The notes: generated from the letters alone by a model not told the origin. DNA of 28,656 nucleotides from Wolbachia endosymbiont of Cylisticus convexus (GCF_003344345.1 NZ_QPIP01000011.1:1-28656), one strand, 5' to 3'; shown: positions 1 through 9,432, numbered from the stretch's first letter. Numbers and translations are program-made.

Positions 1-1213
1 TGTTGAAAGTGTCATAAGAAGAAGATAAAAGAGCTATTATTAAAGAAAAATGGAGGCAATAATGGATCAAATAGAAAGAATACTAAACTTAACTAAAAGA
101 CGAGGATTTGGAAAGACTAGGAAAATCAACAGAGGTAGATAAATGTAATACTAAGTTAGTTGGTAAAATAATATTTAAAGGCTTAATGAAGCTAATATTA
201 ATGGGTCAGAAAACAAGCTTAAGAGCACTAGAAATGGTAATAAATAGGTGTGTGATAGATAAAAATGATGATAAAAGTACAGTTACATACAGTGGCTTAT
301 CGAAAAGGTTAAAAGTTCTGATTATTTTAAAGGTGTATATATCGATTTAATAAACAAAGTGGAAAAATTATTGCCCAGAAAAACGTCACATAACTTACAT
401 AGATTCGATTCAACAATTATAAATTTATCAGGGTACCTTATAAAAGATGGGTTAAAAATAGGTGGTAAAAGCAATGACAGTCAAGTCAAAGTAAGCGTTG
501 GATTAAAAGGCCAATTACCGACGAGTATAAGATTTTGTCAAGGGCAAGAAGAAAGTAGCGAAGATATAGCGCTGGTTAGAGCAATTAATGAAGCTAAAGT
601 TAAAAAAGAGGATATTTTATTGTTTGATAGAAGGATTGCAAAAGTTGCAACTTTCACTGAGTTTGACAAAAAGGAATACAAATTTATCACAAGAACATAC
701 TTAAAAAGAAGGTACTGCGTTATAAGAGAGAATGAAATTACGCAAAAACAACAACCAGATGGATCGGAAATTTTGGAAGATAATATAGTGAATCTTTACA
801 GCGGAAGCAGAGCAATAGCAAGTACGACTAATAAAAATTAAAAATAGAACAGAAGATGAAATATGGTTTTTGACCAACTTATTTGAAATACCGGCTTATG
901 AAGTAACACAAATATACAGACGCAGGTGGGATATAGAAGTATTTTTCAAATTTATCAAGCAAAACCTCGGATATAAGCATTTTTTAAGCCATGACATGAA
1001 TGGAATGAAAGTGTATATTTATATGATTATTATTACAGCTTTATTATTTCTTGTTTATAAAATAAGAAATAACTTAGACGGATTTAAGATAGCACTATTA
1101 CAGTTTACATTAGATCTTAATGACTCTTTTTTACGTTCAATTGTTTTACTATCAGGAGGTAACTTACATGCCGTTGATCACCTTATATCACGCCATTTTT
1201 GATACTTTCAACA
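1..1213 (+). mobile_element. Decayed IS4-family insertion sequence, complete end to end
   Basis: The window opens exactly on the left terminal repeat (TGTTGAAAGTGTCA) and the matching inverted right end (TGATACTTTCAACA) finishes at 1213, so the whole 1.2-kb element is present. Between them lies a transposase broken by several frameshifts. Because the left end is the first base of the window, the target-site duplication cannot be checked. The mismatch between the two ends (G versus A at position 11) and the broken frame suggest an old, inactive copy. Family assignment rests on the transposase motifs described in the pseudogene entry. Confidence 0.85.
62..1201 (+). pseudogene. IS4-family transposase, multiply frameshifted
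   Basis: The reading starts at ATG 62 (MDQIERILNLTK), moves to another frame by about 108, back near 311, and shifts again near 835. Joined, the pieces give a DDE transposase of about 370 residues. The first catalytic Asp is likely in HRFDSTIINL, the second in ILLFDRRIAK, and the third block is the IS4 signature Y-(2)-R-(3)-E-(6)-K seen in YRRRWDIEVFFKFIKQNL near 914-967. The C-terminus has the usual hydrophobic stretch (about 1015-1060). At least three frame changes are needed, so no full-length protein is expected. The IS4 assignment is secure from the signature; I do not assign a named element. Confidence 0.85.
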
Positions 1214-1546
1214 CTTATGGTCTTTGTTGCCAAAATACATTTTTCAATTGAATAAAAATACAAAATTATGAACAAGAGTTGTAATGAGACTAAATTCAAA
1301 AAATTTTAAAAAACATAGTTGATGGATGAGAATCTTTTTGTTTTTTTCTGTACCAAAGATTTTTTTGAATGTTAGGTCTAATTTTGGATCTAGAAATTTA
1401 GAAAAAGGCATAGGAAACCCACTTAAAAAGTGTTAATAGTATACACTATTCTCTACGATTTTTCAACGTTATAGTAAAAAACAACTCTATAAACATATTA
1501 TATACATTATACAGCCCTCCTTCCTCTTCACCTTAGGTGGCTTCGC
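1214..1546. other. Intergenic stretch without a gene
   Basis: I see no coding sequence here. It holds a 25-bp word at 1304-1328 that recurs at 26474-26498, and a small palindrome AATAGTATACACTATT at about 1434-1449. It lies between the right end of the IS4 element and the 3' end of murE. No convincing terminator follows murE. Confidence 0.6.
1304..1328 (+). repeat. 25-bp interspersed repeat, copy 1
   Basis: The 25 bases TTTTAAAAAACATAGTTGAT plus GGATG are identical to 26474-26498 in the same orientation. Both copies lie a short distance downstream of decayed insertion sequences (an IS4 copy here, an IS110 remnant there), so they may be a leftover end of a third element. Confidence 0.6.
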
Positions 1547-3094
1547 TCAGCTCAAAAATAACTCATTTTTTTGGCTCTTTCTAATAACCTCAACATCACT
1601 AAATTCAAAAGTTTGGCTTCCTAAAATTTGAAATTTCTCATGTCCTTTTCCTGCAACCAGCAGAATCATACCCTCGTTATAGGCAATATCTACTCCTTTC
1701 TCTATAGCTTCTCTCCTACCTCCTATCTCCAGTGCATCAGGGCAATGTAGTAAAATATCATGGCGAATTTTTGCCGGATCTTCATCACGCGGATTGTCAT
1801 CTGTGATTATTACTTTGTCCGCACACATTTGTGCTATTTTACCCATTTCTGCACGTTTTGTTTGATCACGATTTCCACCACAACCGAACACTAGAACTAT
1901 TTTTTTGTTAAAGTGCCATTTTAAAGACAACAGAGCCTGTTTAAGTGCACTTGGAGTGTGCGCATAATCCACAAATGCAAAAGGTTTCACTTTTTCCATT
2001 CTCCCTGGTGGAGAAGCGAGTTTGTCTATACATATCCTTTGATATTCCACTCCAGATGAGATAACTATGCCAATTGCACACAGCAAATTATACGCCTGAA
2101 ATTGCCCTAGAACTGGAAAAAACGTATCATAAATTTCACCACCGATTTTAATTGTCAGATGTTGGCCACTTTGAGTTGGTATTTGCTTTATTAAAGCAAT
2201 GTCAGAAGCTGCTTTTCCATAGGTTATAATTTTGTTTCCACGCTTTTCAGCTATGTTGAACAACTCTCCGTATTCGCCTATATCTGCATTTAAAATCGCT
2301 GTTTTTTCTTTTGGCAATACCTCATAAAACAACCTTTTCTTAGCCTCAAAATACTCATCGATACTTTTGTGATAGTCCAAATGATCTTGAGAGAAATTAG
2401 TAAAAGCTGCAGCAGTGAGCCTAAGTCCGTGGATTCTGTATTGATCAATTCCATGACTTGATGATTCCAACACTAAGTGTTCTACATTTATACCACACAA
2501 TGTTGCGTAAAGGTCATCTGCACCTGGAGTGGTAAGACTGTTGCTATTACCTTTTCTGCCATTATTGATACATGTTCCAAGTGTTCCTATAGATACTGCA
2601 TTATCTTGCCAAATCTGGCGGCAAAATTCTACTACTGAAGTCTTGCCATTTGTGCCTGTTACAGCAGCAACATATTTTGGCTGTTTGAATTGATAAAACC
2701 GGCTGACTATTTCGCTGTATATTTCTTGAGGGTTTGGGTGGTAAAGCACTGCAAAACTTGGAGTACCTGTCATTTGAGTAGCAGACACTGGAATCCAGTT
2801 TTCATTATACAATTGCCTAATATGCTCATTTGCAACTAAATTTTCTGGATCCCAGTGTCTGGGCACTGGGATGACATCTTTCTTGGCCCCTTGTATCGCA
2901 ACACCTACACAGTTGTGTACATATCCAGTAGGAAGACATGTTGCGTGTTCTTTACTCCCTTCTGACACACAAACAAAAAGGTAACCCTGTCTAACTCTCT
3001 TAGGATTACACGTGACGCCTTTGATTTCAATATCAAAATCAACATTTATAATATTATGCAGTAGCTCTTTCAGTCTCACATTCCACTTCATCAT
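1547..3094 (-). CDS. murE: UDP-N-acetylmuramoyl-tripeptide synthetase (MurE)
   Basis: MurE adds meso-diaminopimelate to UDP-MurNAc-L-Ala-D-Glu in the cytoplasm, an ATP-dependent step toward lipid II. The 515-residue product has the Mur ligase P-loop TGTNGKTS (146-153), the central-domain block FTNFSQDHLDYH (231-242) followed by a lysine-rich segment, VDYAHTP (375-381), and the DNPR motif (433-436) that marks DAP rather than lysine specificity. GKGHEKF lies near the end. Residues about 50-110 are not family sequence: they are translated from a palindromic repeat also found at 4615-4795. The protein is slightly longer than E. coli MurE (495), which fits this insertion. The start ATGATG overlaps the upstream PLP-enzyme gene by 41 bp. 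Function is secure from motifs; the effect of the insertion is unknown. Confidence 0.95.
   Translation of the reverse strand: MMKWNVRLKELLHNIINVDFDIEIKGVTCNPKRVRQGYLFVCVSEGSKEHATCLPTGYVHNCVGVAIQGAKKDVIPVPRHWDPENLVANEHIRQLYNENWIPVSATQMTGTPSFAVLYHPNPQEIYSEIVSRFYQFKQPKYVAAVTGTNGKTSVVEFCRQIWQDNAVSIGTLGTCINNGRKGNSNSLTTPGADDLYATLCGINVEHLVLESSSHGIDQYRIHGLRLTAAAFTNFSQDHLDYHKSIDEYFEAKKRLFYEVLPKEKTAILNADIGEYGELFNIAEKRGNKIITYGKAASDIALIKQIPTQSGQHLTIKIGGEIYDTFFPVLGQFQAYNLLCAIGIVISSGVEYQRICIDKLASPPGRMEKVKPFAFVDYAHTPSALKQALLSLKWHFNKKIVLVFGCGGNRDQTKRAEMGKIAQMCADKVIITDDNPRDEDPAKIRHDILLHCPDALEIGGRREAIEKGVDIAYNEGMILLVAGKGHEKFQILGSQTFEFSDVEVIRKSQKNELFLS
2767..2945. repeat. Palindromic repeat inserted in frame inside murE
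   Basis: The plus strand reads TGTCATTTGAGTAGCAGACA, then CTGGAATCCAG, a variable middle, CCCAGTGTCTGGGCACTGGG with ATGAC, then GGCCCC and an ACACAGTTGTGTACA tail. This order and most bases match the intergenic copy at about 4619-4795. The core CCCAGTGTCTGGGCACTGGG is an imperfect palindrome. Here it is translated without stops as part of MurE. Confidence 0.85.
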
Positions 3095-4295
3095 TTTTAA
3101 TGCTTGAACATGGCAATCTTACTAATGCAGCATCCAAGTCAAAAATCAAATCTTCAGGATCTTCTAATCCGCAAAATATTCGCACAAAACTTCCATCATA
3201 ATCTGAATTCATTACAGATCTTGACATAGATCTATGATCTATTGGTAATATCAAACTGTCACATCCTCCCCAAGAAGCACCGATGCCAAAAACTTTCATA
3301 TGATCAACCATGTAGCTTAGTTCTTCACATGAATATTCTCTATCCAGTACTATACTAAATACGCTACTTGCTCCTTTGAAATAACTTTTCCATAAATCAT
3401 GCTGAGGATAGGAAAAAAGTGCCGGGTATAAGACTTTTTTGACTTTTGGATGTTTTTCCAGCCACTTTGCCACTTCCATTGCTGTATTTTTGTGCCTTTT
3501 CATACGTGTGTGCAGTGTTCTTAGCCCCCGATGTGCAAGGTAGCAGTCGTGCGATTGAATGGTTACTCCATAATTTTTATAGCTCTCATAAAGCAATTTA
3601 AAAATTTCACCTTCAGCAATAATAGCTCCCATCACTAAATCTGAGTGACCAGCTAGATACTTTGTCACCGCATATAGTGTAACATCAACTCCATAATCAA
3701 GCGGCTTAAATAATAAAGGAGTGGCCCATGAATTGTCGCAAACAGTTACGATTCCACGCTCTTTAGCAACTTTTACTATATGCTCTATATTCGAAATCTC
3801 AAACGTTACAGAACCAGGAGTCTCGATCATTATCAATGAAGTATTACTCTGAATTAAATCAGTTATATCCTGTGTTGGATCATAAAAAGTTACTTCTATT
3901 CCTCTTTTTGGTAGCTCATTTTCGGCAAATCTCTTAAGTCGGTAATAACTATTATCTTGTATCAAGACATGCGAACCCGCTTTAGTGAAAGTCAAAATAG
4001 CAAAAGTAAGTGCAAATAGTCCGGAAGGATAAATAAGCGCTTGTCCACTCCCTTCAATTTCAGCAAGTGCATTTGAAAGATAATGAACAGTAGGAGTACC
4101 AACATTACTGTAGCTATAATCCCTTGCAACACCATCGTTGATTACATCGTATATACTCTCACCATTTGCTGCACTTAAGTAGTCCTTGTAAGTAGGAAAT
4201 AATATGGTAGAAGAATGATAAACCGGTGGGTTCATCGACCCTTTATAATCATTAAATTTCCTTCCTGCTTTAACTAATAAAGACTCTTCTCTCAC
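3054..4295 (-). CDS. Cys/Met-metabolism PLP-dependent enzyme (cystathionine beta-lyase-like)
   Basis: A fold-type I PLP enzyme of 413 residues in the Cys/Met metabolism (cystathionine gamma-synthase/beta-lyase) family. Visible hallmarks are the phosphate-binding YPSGLFA (89-95), the cofactor-contacting IETPGS (157-162), CDNSWATPL (186-194) with Asp187, and the PLP lysine K212 in AVTKYLAGHSD. The full family length is present. It is often annotated metC in relatives, but substrate (cystathionine, cysteine or methionine) cannot be set from sequence alone, so no symbol is given. The start lies 7 bp after the bolA stop and its 3' end overlaps murE by 41 bp, so the three genes are probably co-transcribed. 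Confidence 0.9.
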   Translation of the reverse strand: MREESLLVKAGRKFNDYKGSMNPPVYHSSTILFPTYKDYLSAANGESIYDVINDGVARDYSYSNVGTPTVHYLSNALAEIEGSGQALIYPSGLFALTFAILTFTKAGSHVLIQDNSYYRLKRFAENELPKRGIEVTFYDPTQDITDLIQSNTSLIMIETPGSVTFEISNIEHIVKVAKERGIVTVCDNSWATPLLFKPLDYGVDVTLYAVTKYLAGHSDLVMGAIIAEGEIFKLLYESYKNYGVTIQSHDCYLAHRGLRTLHTRMKRHKNTAMEVAKWLEKHPKVKKVLYPALFSYPQHDLWKSYFKGASSVFSIVLDREYSCEELSYMVDHMKVFGIGASWGGCDSLILPIDHRSMSRSVMNSDYDGSFVRIFCGLEDPEDLIFDLDAALVRLPCSSIKNDEVECETERATA

Positions 4296-4302
4296 GTTTC
4301 TA

Positions 4303-4587
4303 CTATTTATTTTTTAAATTATATTCGCTTTGCGTATACAAGTGAAGAGAAATCGCATGTACTCGTTCTATTTCACTCTTTAATAATTCATAGATCAATT
4401 TATGCCTCTTTAAAGAGCTCATTCCAGAAAAGTCGTTAGATATTAATATTAATTTGATATGTGAAGGTAGTGTTGAAGACGAAGCAAAATAATGATCTGC
4501 ATGCTTCGCTGATTCATCGATAATATTAATATCAATTACACTTATTGGACCGCGTAGCTTTTCTTCTATCGTTTTAATAATATCCAT
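4303..4587 (-). CDS. BolA-family protein
   Basis: A 94-residue BolA/IbaG-like protein. Family landmarks are the IDESAKHADHYF segment (conserved His in the H/C region), the central I-K-L-I-L-I-S strand with DFSG, the helix RHKLIYELLKSEI, and VHAISLHLYT at the end. BolA proteins partner monothiol glutaredoxins and bind or deliver [2Fe-2S] clusters. An upstream in-frame ATG at 4650 exists, but codons before 4587 are translated from the palindromic repeat (DPSVSYSN). ATG 4587 begins MDIIKTIEEKL as in the family and has AAAGGA 7 bases upstream, so I chose it. First gene of the bolA - PLP enzyme - murE cluster. Confidence 0.88.
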   Translation of the reverse strand: MDIIKTIEEKLRGPISVIDINIIDESAKHADHYFASSSTLPSHIKLILISNDFSGMSSLKRHKLIYELLKSEIERVHAISLHLYTQSEYNLKNK

Positions 4588-4614
4588 AATGGTTCCTTTA
4601 ACCAACAATATGCT

Positions 4615-4795
4615 CCTCTTGTCATTCGAATAGCTGACACTGGGATCCATTTTGCATGTATAGTGTTATATTTTAATGTAAAGTTTGCACTAGGTTCGGT
4701 TGCGAACAAAGTTCGCTAGATCCCAGTGTCTGAGCACTGGGATGACAGCCTTCCTAGAGGCCCCAAATTACAGCGTCCATGCAATTATGTATAAC
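4615..4795. repeat. Palindromic repeat, intergenic copy between bolA and dnaK
   Basis: It begins TTGTCATTCGAATAGCTGAC (about 4617), continues CACTGGGATCC, has a variable middle that includes the inverted pair GGTTCGGTTGCGAACAAAGT, then CCCAGTGTCTGAGCACTGGG with ATGACAGCCTTCCTAGAGGCCCC, and ends near CATGCAATTATGTATAACAT. It is the best intact reference copy in this window for the segment inserted in murE. Its left part lies just upstream of the bolA start and creates a false upstream start there. Confidence 0.8.
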
Positions 4796-4819
4796 ATGTT
4801 GGCATAACTCAAATACACC

Positions 4820-6742
4820 CTACTTATTCTCTTCTTTACTATCTATGTCTTGATAATCAGAATCTACTACTTTTTCTTCTTTATCATTTGGATTTCCTTC
4901 TGATGAAAAGCCATTTTCAGCACTGTTTTGCTGAGATGCTTGATACATAGCTTCTCCAAGTTTCATAGATAATTGAGAAAGATTAGTAACCTTCTGTTGT
5001 ATTGAATCAGTGTCATCAATGTTATCAGATTTACTAACTTCTTTTAATTCGTTAACTGCATTTTCAATAGCAGATTTATCTTCTGGAGAAATTTTATCAC
5101 CATACTCTGTTAGAGATTTTTCTGTAGAATGAACCAAGCTATCTGCCTGATTCTTCACTTCAATAAATTTCTTACGTTTTTCATCTTCTTGTGCTTTTTC
5201 TTCAGCTTCTTTTACCATGCGATTTATTTCATCATCAGATAGACCACCTGAAGACTGAATACGTATTTTCTGCTCTTTTCCAGTAGCTTTATCTTTTGCA
5301 GAAACGTGCGCTATTCCATTTGCATCTATGTCAAATGTTACCTCAATTTGAGGAACTCCGCGAGGAGCAGGAGGTATTCCTTCTAAACTAAATTGACCAA
5401 GCAGTTTATTATCAATCGCCAATTTTCTTTCACCTTGATGCACCTTAATTGTAACAGCTGTTTGGTTATCTTCTGCAGTTGAAAACACTTGAGATTTTTT
5501 AGTGGGAATAGTAGTATTACGTTCAATAAGTGGAGTGAATACTCCTCCTAGAGTTTCAATACCAAGAGAAAGTGGAGTCACATCAAGTAGCAACACATCT
5601 CTTACATCACCTTGAATGATCCCCGCCTGTATTGCAGCTCCAATTGCTACAACTTCATCAGGGTTAACTCCTCTATGTGGATCTTTGCCAAAGAATTCTT
5701 TAACTTTCTCTATGACTTTTGGCATACGAGTCATGCCACCAACGAGAACCACTTCGCCAATTTGACTAGCAGACAAATCAGCATCCTTAAGAGCTTTTTT
5801 ACAAGGAGCCATAGTTCTTTCGATTAAATCATTCACTAAACTTTCAAGCTTAGCTCTTGTTAACTTCATACTTAAGTGTTTTGGACCACTTGCATCAATT
5901 GCAATATACGGTAGATTTATTTCTGTTTCCATTGTGCTTGACAATTCTACCTTTGCCTTTTCAGCAGCTTCTTTAATTCTTTGCATAGCCATTGGATCAT
6001 TTTTCAAATCAATCCCATTGCTTTTCTTAAATTCATCAAGCAAATGATTTACTACTGCGTTGTCAAAATCTTCACCACCTAGGTGAGTGTCACCGTTTGT
6101 AGCCTTTACTTCAAAAACCCCTTCACCTATTTCAAGTATTGAAACATCAAATGTACCACCACCAAGATCATACACCACTATTGTGTGTCCATGTTTTTTA
6201 TCAAGACCATAAGCAAGTGCTGCGGCAGTCGGTTCATTAATTATTCTGAGCACATTTAATCCGGCGATTTTTCCTGCATCTTTTGTTGCTTGACGTTGAG
6301 AGTCGTTGAAGTATGCTGGTACTGTTATCACAGCATCTTTTACTTCCTCTCCAAGATAAGCTTCTGCTGCTTCTTTCATGTTTTGTAGTATAAATGCACC
6401 AATTTGACTAGGAGAGTATTCTTTATTATCAGTGGTTTTAACCCATGCGTCACCATTTTTTGCTGCAAACACTTTATACGGCACGTTTAGATTTTTCATT
6501 TCAGAATCACCGTATTGACGGCCTATTAATCTCTTAGTCGCAAAAAAAGTATTACTTGCGTTAGTGGTTGCTTGCCTTTTTGCTGGGGCACCAATCAACC
6601 TTTCCCCAGAAGAAGTAAATGCAACTATAGATGGAGTAGTTCTTGCTCCTTCTTTATTCTCGATTACTTTTGTATCCTTACCTTGCATTATTGCAACGCA
6701 AGAATTTGTCGTTCCAAGATCTATACCTATTGCTCTTCCCAT
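4820..6742 (-). CDS. dnaK: Chaperone DnaK (Hsp70)
   Basis: A 640-residue Hsp70 of normal bacterial length. The ATPase domain starts GIDLGTTNS (6-14) and carries [14 protein letters not shown] and [10 protein letters not shown]; the linker [19 protein letters not shown] leads into the substrate-binding domain, followed by the helical lid ([17 protein letters not shown]) and an acidic tail ending in EENK. With DnaJ and GrpE it folds and disaggregates proteins in the cytoplasm; neither co-chaperone is in this window. The start has GGGAG at a good distance. It follows the RNase E/G gene on the same strand after 73 bp, which holds a candidate promoter. No sign of damage. Confidence 0.98.
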   Translation of the reverse strand: MGRAIGIDLGTTNSCVAIMQGKDTKVIENKEGARTTPSIVAFTSSGERLIGAPAKRQATTNASNTFFATKRLIGRQYGDSEMKNLNVPYKVFAAKNGDAWVKTTDNKEYSPSQIGAFILQNMKEAAEAYLGEEVKDAVITVPAYFNDSQRQATKDAGKIAGLNVLRIINEPTAAALAYGLDKKHGHTIVVYDLGGGTFDVSILEIGEGVFEVKATNGDTHLGGEDFDNAVVNHLLDEFKKSNGIDLKNDPMAMQRIKEAAEKAKVELSSTMETEINLPYIAIDASGPKHLSMKLTRAKLESLVNDLIERTMAPCKKALKDADLSASQIGEVVLVGGMTRMPKVIEKVKEFFGKDPHRGVNPDEVVAIGAAIQAGIIQGDVRDVLLLDVTPLSLGIETLGGVFTPLIERNTTIPTKKSQVFSTAEDNQTAVTIKVHQGERKLAIDNKLLGQFSLEGIPPAPRGVPQIEVTFDIDANGIAHVSAKDKATGKEQKIRIQSSGGLSDDEINRMVKEAEEKAQEDEKRKKFIEVKNQADSLVHSTEKSLTEYGDKISPEDKSAIENAVNELKEVSKSDNIDDTDSIQQKVTNLSQLSMKLGEAMYQASQQNSAENGFSSEGNPNDKEEKVVDSDYQDIDSKEENK

Positions 6743-6779
6743 AGTGAATACTCCCTTGTAAATATTATCTGATGTAAGA

Positions 6780-6808
6780 TATATAAGTATAAGACTCGTT
6801 AATTACAA
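6780..6808 (-). promoter_or_regulatory. Candidate sigma70-type promoter of dnaK
   Basis: On the minus strand TTGTAA (6803-6808) and TATATA (6780-6785) are separated by 17 bp, 4 of 6 matches each to the consensus boxes. It lies entirely in the 73-bp gap between the RNase E/G stop and dnaK. I do not see a clear heat-shock sigma32 pattern. In AT-rich DNA such matches occur by chance, so this is tentative. Confidence 0.35.
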
Positions 6809-6815
6809 GTCCCGT

Positions 6816-8579
6816 TTAGTTATTAGAACTCAAAAGACGCGAAAGCCATTTAGTCAACCAAAAATTACCTGGTAGTTTATTTGAGCTATCGGCTTCTTTA
6901 TTGCTGCTATTCACAATTTGATATCCAGAATTCTGTAATGGCTTATAATCATTTAAATTAACACCATCTCCTTGCTTTAAAATAAATGTATTCACATCTA
7001 AACTGTCATCGATACTAACATCCAATGTAATATTGAACTCTTTTTCGATTGTAGAAACTACATCGCGTTTATTATTAAAAATGTGCGCTATAACTGCATT
7101 GCGAGCTACTAAATCAAAGGACTTATTTTGATTCTTATTAGCAATATGTTGCAAATTCCTTAGTATCGATGCAACAACCACTTCGTTTGATTTCACTCTT
7201 CCAATACCTTTACAGTGTAAGCACTCTGTAGTATTAATTTCTTGTATATTTGGTTTAATTCTTTGTCTTGAAAAGACCATTAAACCAAAGTCATTTATAA
7301 AGCTAAATTGAACTTTAGCTTTATCATCTTTAAACGCCTGCTTGATAGCAGACTCAACAGCTCTACAATACTGATATTTCGACATATCAATAAAATCAAC
7401 GACTATTATCCCTGATAGTCCCCTGAGATTCGCTTGCCTTGATATTTCAGATACTGCCTCCATATTAGTTCTATAAGCCGTTTCTTCTATGCTATCTTCT
7501 CCTGTCATCTTTCCTGAGTTTACGTCTATTGAAACAAATGCCTCAGTTAAGGTTATTACCAAAGACCCACCAGATGGCAATTCTACTCTATTGCCATATA
7601 ACTCAGAAATTTGATCTTCGACTCTATAGTAAGTAAAGATTGGAACATAACCTCTATATAATCTGTAACGCAACTTACTACCCTTTAATGCATTTTTAGC
7701 ATATTGCCTTACTGCTTCAAAAGCTTCCTTTCCAGACACTATAATCTCTATATCATTACTACAAAAATCACGAACAGATCTTATAATCACATCTACTTCA
7801 TTGTAAATTAATGACGGAACATTTACAGAAGAGGCATTTTTTTGGATGTCTTGCCACAATAAAGATAAGTAATCGTAATCTTGCTCAATTTCTTTCTTAC
7901 TTTTTCCTGCACCAACAGTTCTTACTATCAAACCTGATCTTTTTGGTAAATTTATTGAATTTAATATATCCTTTAACTGTTTTCTAACATTGGTATCTTC
8001 AATTCTGCGAGATACTCCACCCTTACTCATGGAATTAGGCATGAAAACACAGTATCTACCGACTAAAGTTATGTATGTTGTAAATGAAGCTCCTTTGTTT
8101 CCTCGTTCTTCTTTTGTGAGTTGAACCAATATCTTTTGATTTACTGAAATCACATCTTGTAACTTGTACTTTTTGTATAAAGGTATCTCCCTCACAAAAT
8201 TACTGCCAGACTCACCAATACTCTTGCTCACTGTAGAATCAGAAGAAACATTTGCTAACGTTTCCTCTGTGTAATTATCATTGGAACAGCCCTCAAAGAT
8301 AGTTTCCTTTTCTTTTTCTGGAATATTAAAGTAATTTAGAGATATCTCAGAAAAAGACAAAAAACCTTGCTTATTTTTTCCATATTCAATGAACACGGCC
8401 TGCAAAGCAGGTTCTATACGCTTTATATAAGCAACGTATATATTACCTCTTAATTGCCTTTTTTCCTTGAATTCTTGTTCAAACTCTACAACCTTATCAT
8501 TAACTAGTAAGGCAACCCTTACCTCGTTAGAACAGTTAGCACTTTCTATCAACAATAACCTTTTGCCATCATTTGCCAC
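6816..8579 (-). CDS. Ribonuclease E/G family endoribonuclease
   Basis: A 587-residue RNase E/G catalytic module. The N-terminal S1-like region runs from about 43 (RGNIYVAYIKRIEPALQAVF) and is interrupted by a polar insertion around 85-130. Metal-binding aspartates are visible as FVSIDVNSG (D352) and IIVVDFIDM (D395), and the Zn-link cysteines as ECLHCKG (C453, C456). The family cuts single-stranded RNA for mRNA turnover and rRNA/tRNA processing. There is no long C-terminal scaffold, only about 130 residues after the Zn-link, so degradosome docking sites may be missing or reduced. Whether it is called rne or rng cannot be settled here. It is divergent from rpmG across a 149-bp gap. Confidence 0.93.
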   Translation of the reverse strand: MANDGKRLLLIESANCSNEVRVALLVNDKVVEFEQEFKEKRQLRGNIYVAYIKRIEPALQAVFIEYGKNKQGFLSFSEISLNYFNIPEKEKETIFEGCSNDNYTEETLANVSSDSTVSKSIGESGSNFVREIPLYKKYKLQDVISVNQKILVQLTKEERGNKGASFTTYITLVGRYCVFMPNSMSKGGVSRRIEDTNVRKQLKDILNSINLPKRSGLIVRTVGAGKSKKEIEQDYDYLSLLWQDIQKNASSVNVPSLIYNEVDVIIRSVRDFCSNDIEIIVSGKEAFEAVRQYAKNALKGSKLRYRLYRGYVPIFTYYRVEDQISELYGNRVELPSGGSLVITLTEAFVSIDVNSGKMTGEDSIEETAYRTNMEAVSEISRQANLRGLSGIIVVDFIDMSKYQYCRAVESAIKQAFKDDKAKVQFSFINDFGLMVFSRQRIKPNIQEINTTECLHCKGIGRVKSNEVVVASILRNLQHIANKNQNKSFDLVARNAVIAHIFNNKRDVVSTIEKEFNITLDVSIDDSLDVNTFILKQGDGVNLNDYKPLQNSGYQIVNSSNKEADSSNKLPGNFWLTKWLSRLLSSNN

Positions 8580-8670
8580 TTATTTACCGTCTGCTTTTCA
8601 TTCCGAAATTGGCTCTATACTACTTAATATATTATTGATTGTCAAGAATTTTACGATCTGCATTATTCGG

Positions 8671-8699
8671 TTGACTTTCAGTGTTTTGTGTAATAAACT
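8671..8699 (+). promoter_or_regulatory. Candidate promoter of rpmG
   Basis: TTGACT (8671-8676), a 17-bp spacer, and TAAACT (8694-8699) lie 30 bp before the rpmG ATG. The -35 box matches 5 of 6 and the -10 box 4 of 6 consensus positions. It is placed in the divergent gap with the RNase E/G gene. Confidence 0.4.
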
Positions 8700-8728
8700 T
8701 GCATAGAATTTATTATATTACTATAATC

Positions 8729-8929
8729 ATGGCGAAAAAAAATGCTTCTTTGCTTGTTAAGTTAGTTAGTACTGCAAACAAGATAACAAAAACTGGAGAG
8801 GAGAAACTAACAGGCTATTTTTATGTAAAAAAACGTAATCCTAAGAAGCTTCCCAAGAAGCTCGAATTTAGGAAGTATGACCCAGTGGTCAGAAGACACG
8901 TATTGTTTAAAGAAGAAAAATTAAAGTAA
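8729..8929 (+). CDS. rpmG: 50S ribosomal protein L33
   Basis: L33 is a small protein of the large ribosomal subunit near the E site. The product starts [20 protein letters not shown] and includes [24 protein letters not shown], the standard L33 block; it is the zinc-free type, without the CxxC pairs. It has 66 residues, slightly longer than the usual 55-56. An upstream in-frame start at 8681 would add 16 hydrophobic residues not expected in the family and lies inside the candidate promoter, so ATG 8729 is used. No gene follows on this strand for 500 bp. Confidence 0.95.
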   Translation: MAKKNASLLVKLVSTANKITKTGEEKLTGYFYVKKRNPKKLPKKLEFRKYDPVVRRHVLFKEEKLK

Positions 8930-9432
8930 GTCTATTATTATGTAAAATCTACAGCCAAGTCATACTATAATGATAGAGCTAAGTAATATAAGGCAAGAGA
9001 GACTGAAATTAATAAGGATTATTGAATAATTAATAAACATAAAAGTACAAAACAAAGAAAACGCTCTGAAACCTAAAGTATCACACAGTAGGTCAAAAAT
9101 CTAAGGGTTTTCCTTGAGATACTTATTTGACTTACTTATTGGGCTGGGTCGGATCAATATATAAACGTAAAAATAACCTGAGCTTGTCTAATGTGAATGT
9201 AGTTTGAGTACAGAACAAACAGCAGAGTGGCAAAATAAGATAGAGAAGAAAAATAGAAAGAAATGTAGACTTGGTATTCACTAAGCAAATATTGTACCCT
9301 TAACGGCATCATTCCAGTGGCCTTGTTGTCAAGTAATGATTTTTTTTCAAAAAGTAATAACACTTATATTAATATAATATTAGTATTAGCATGTTAATAT
9401 TATATTAATTTTTAAATCAAGGGGGTATATTA
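8930..9432. other. Gene-poor spacer after rpmG
   Basis: I find no gene I can support in these 503 bp. Two minus-strand open frames in the neighbourhood (9154-9363, 9430-9645) lack a ribosome-binding site and resemble nothing I recognise. The right end holds a perfect 14-bp inverted repeat (9369-9382 and 9395-9408) just before the truncated ORF at 9433. Confidence 0.5.
9369..9408. repeat. Perfect 14-bp AT-only inverted repeat (hairpin)
   Basis: TTAATATAATATTA at 9369-9382 is the exact reverse complement of TAATATTATATTAA at 9395-9408, with a 12-base loop. It stands 24 bp before the ATG at 9433 and just before a purine-rich GGGGG, so it sits where a 5' leader hairpin or promoter would be. Being pure AT it could also be a chance palindrome. 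Confidence 0.5.

Noticed and set aside
5612..5827. Plus-strand open frame inside dnaK, with two more at 6564-6761 and 6572-6772
   Set aside because: They are antisense to a strongly conserved gene, lack ribosome-binding sites, and read as reverse-frame shadows of DnaK codons.
6743..6815. Heat-shock (sigma32) promoter before dnaK
   Set aside because: I could not find a CTTGAA/CCCCAT-like pair in the gap; only a weak sigma70-type pair is visible.
9154..9363. Two minus-strand open frames (9154-9363 and 9430-9645)
   Set aside because: No ribosome-binding site, no recognisable family; the second runs through the IS terminal repeat and the antisense of the truncated ORF.
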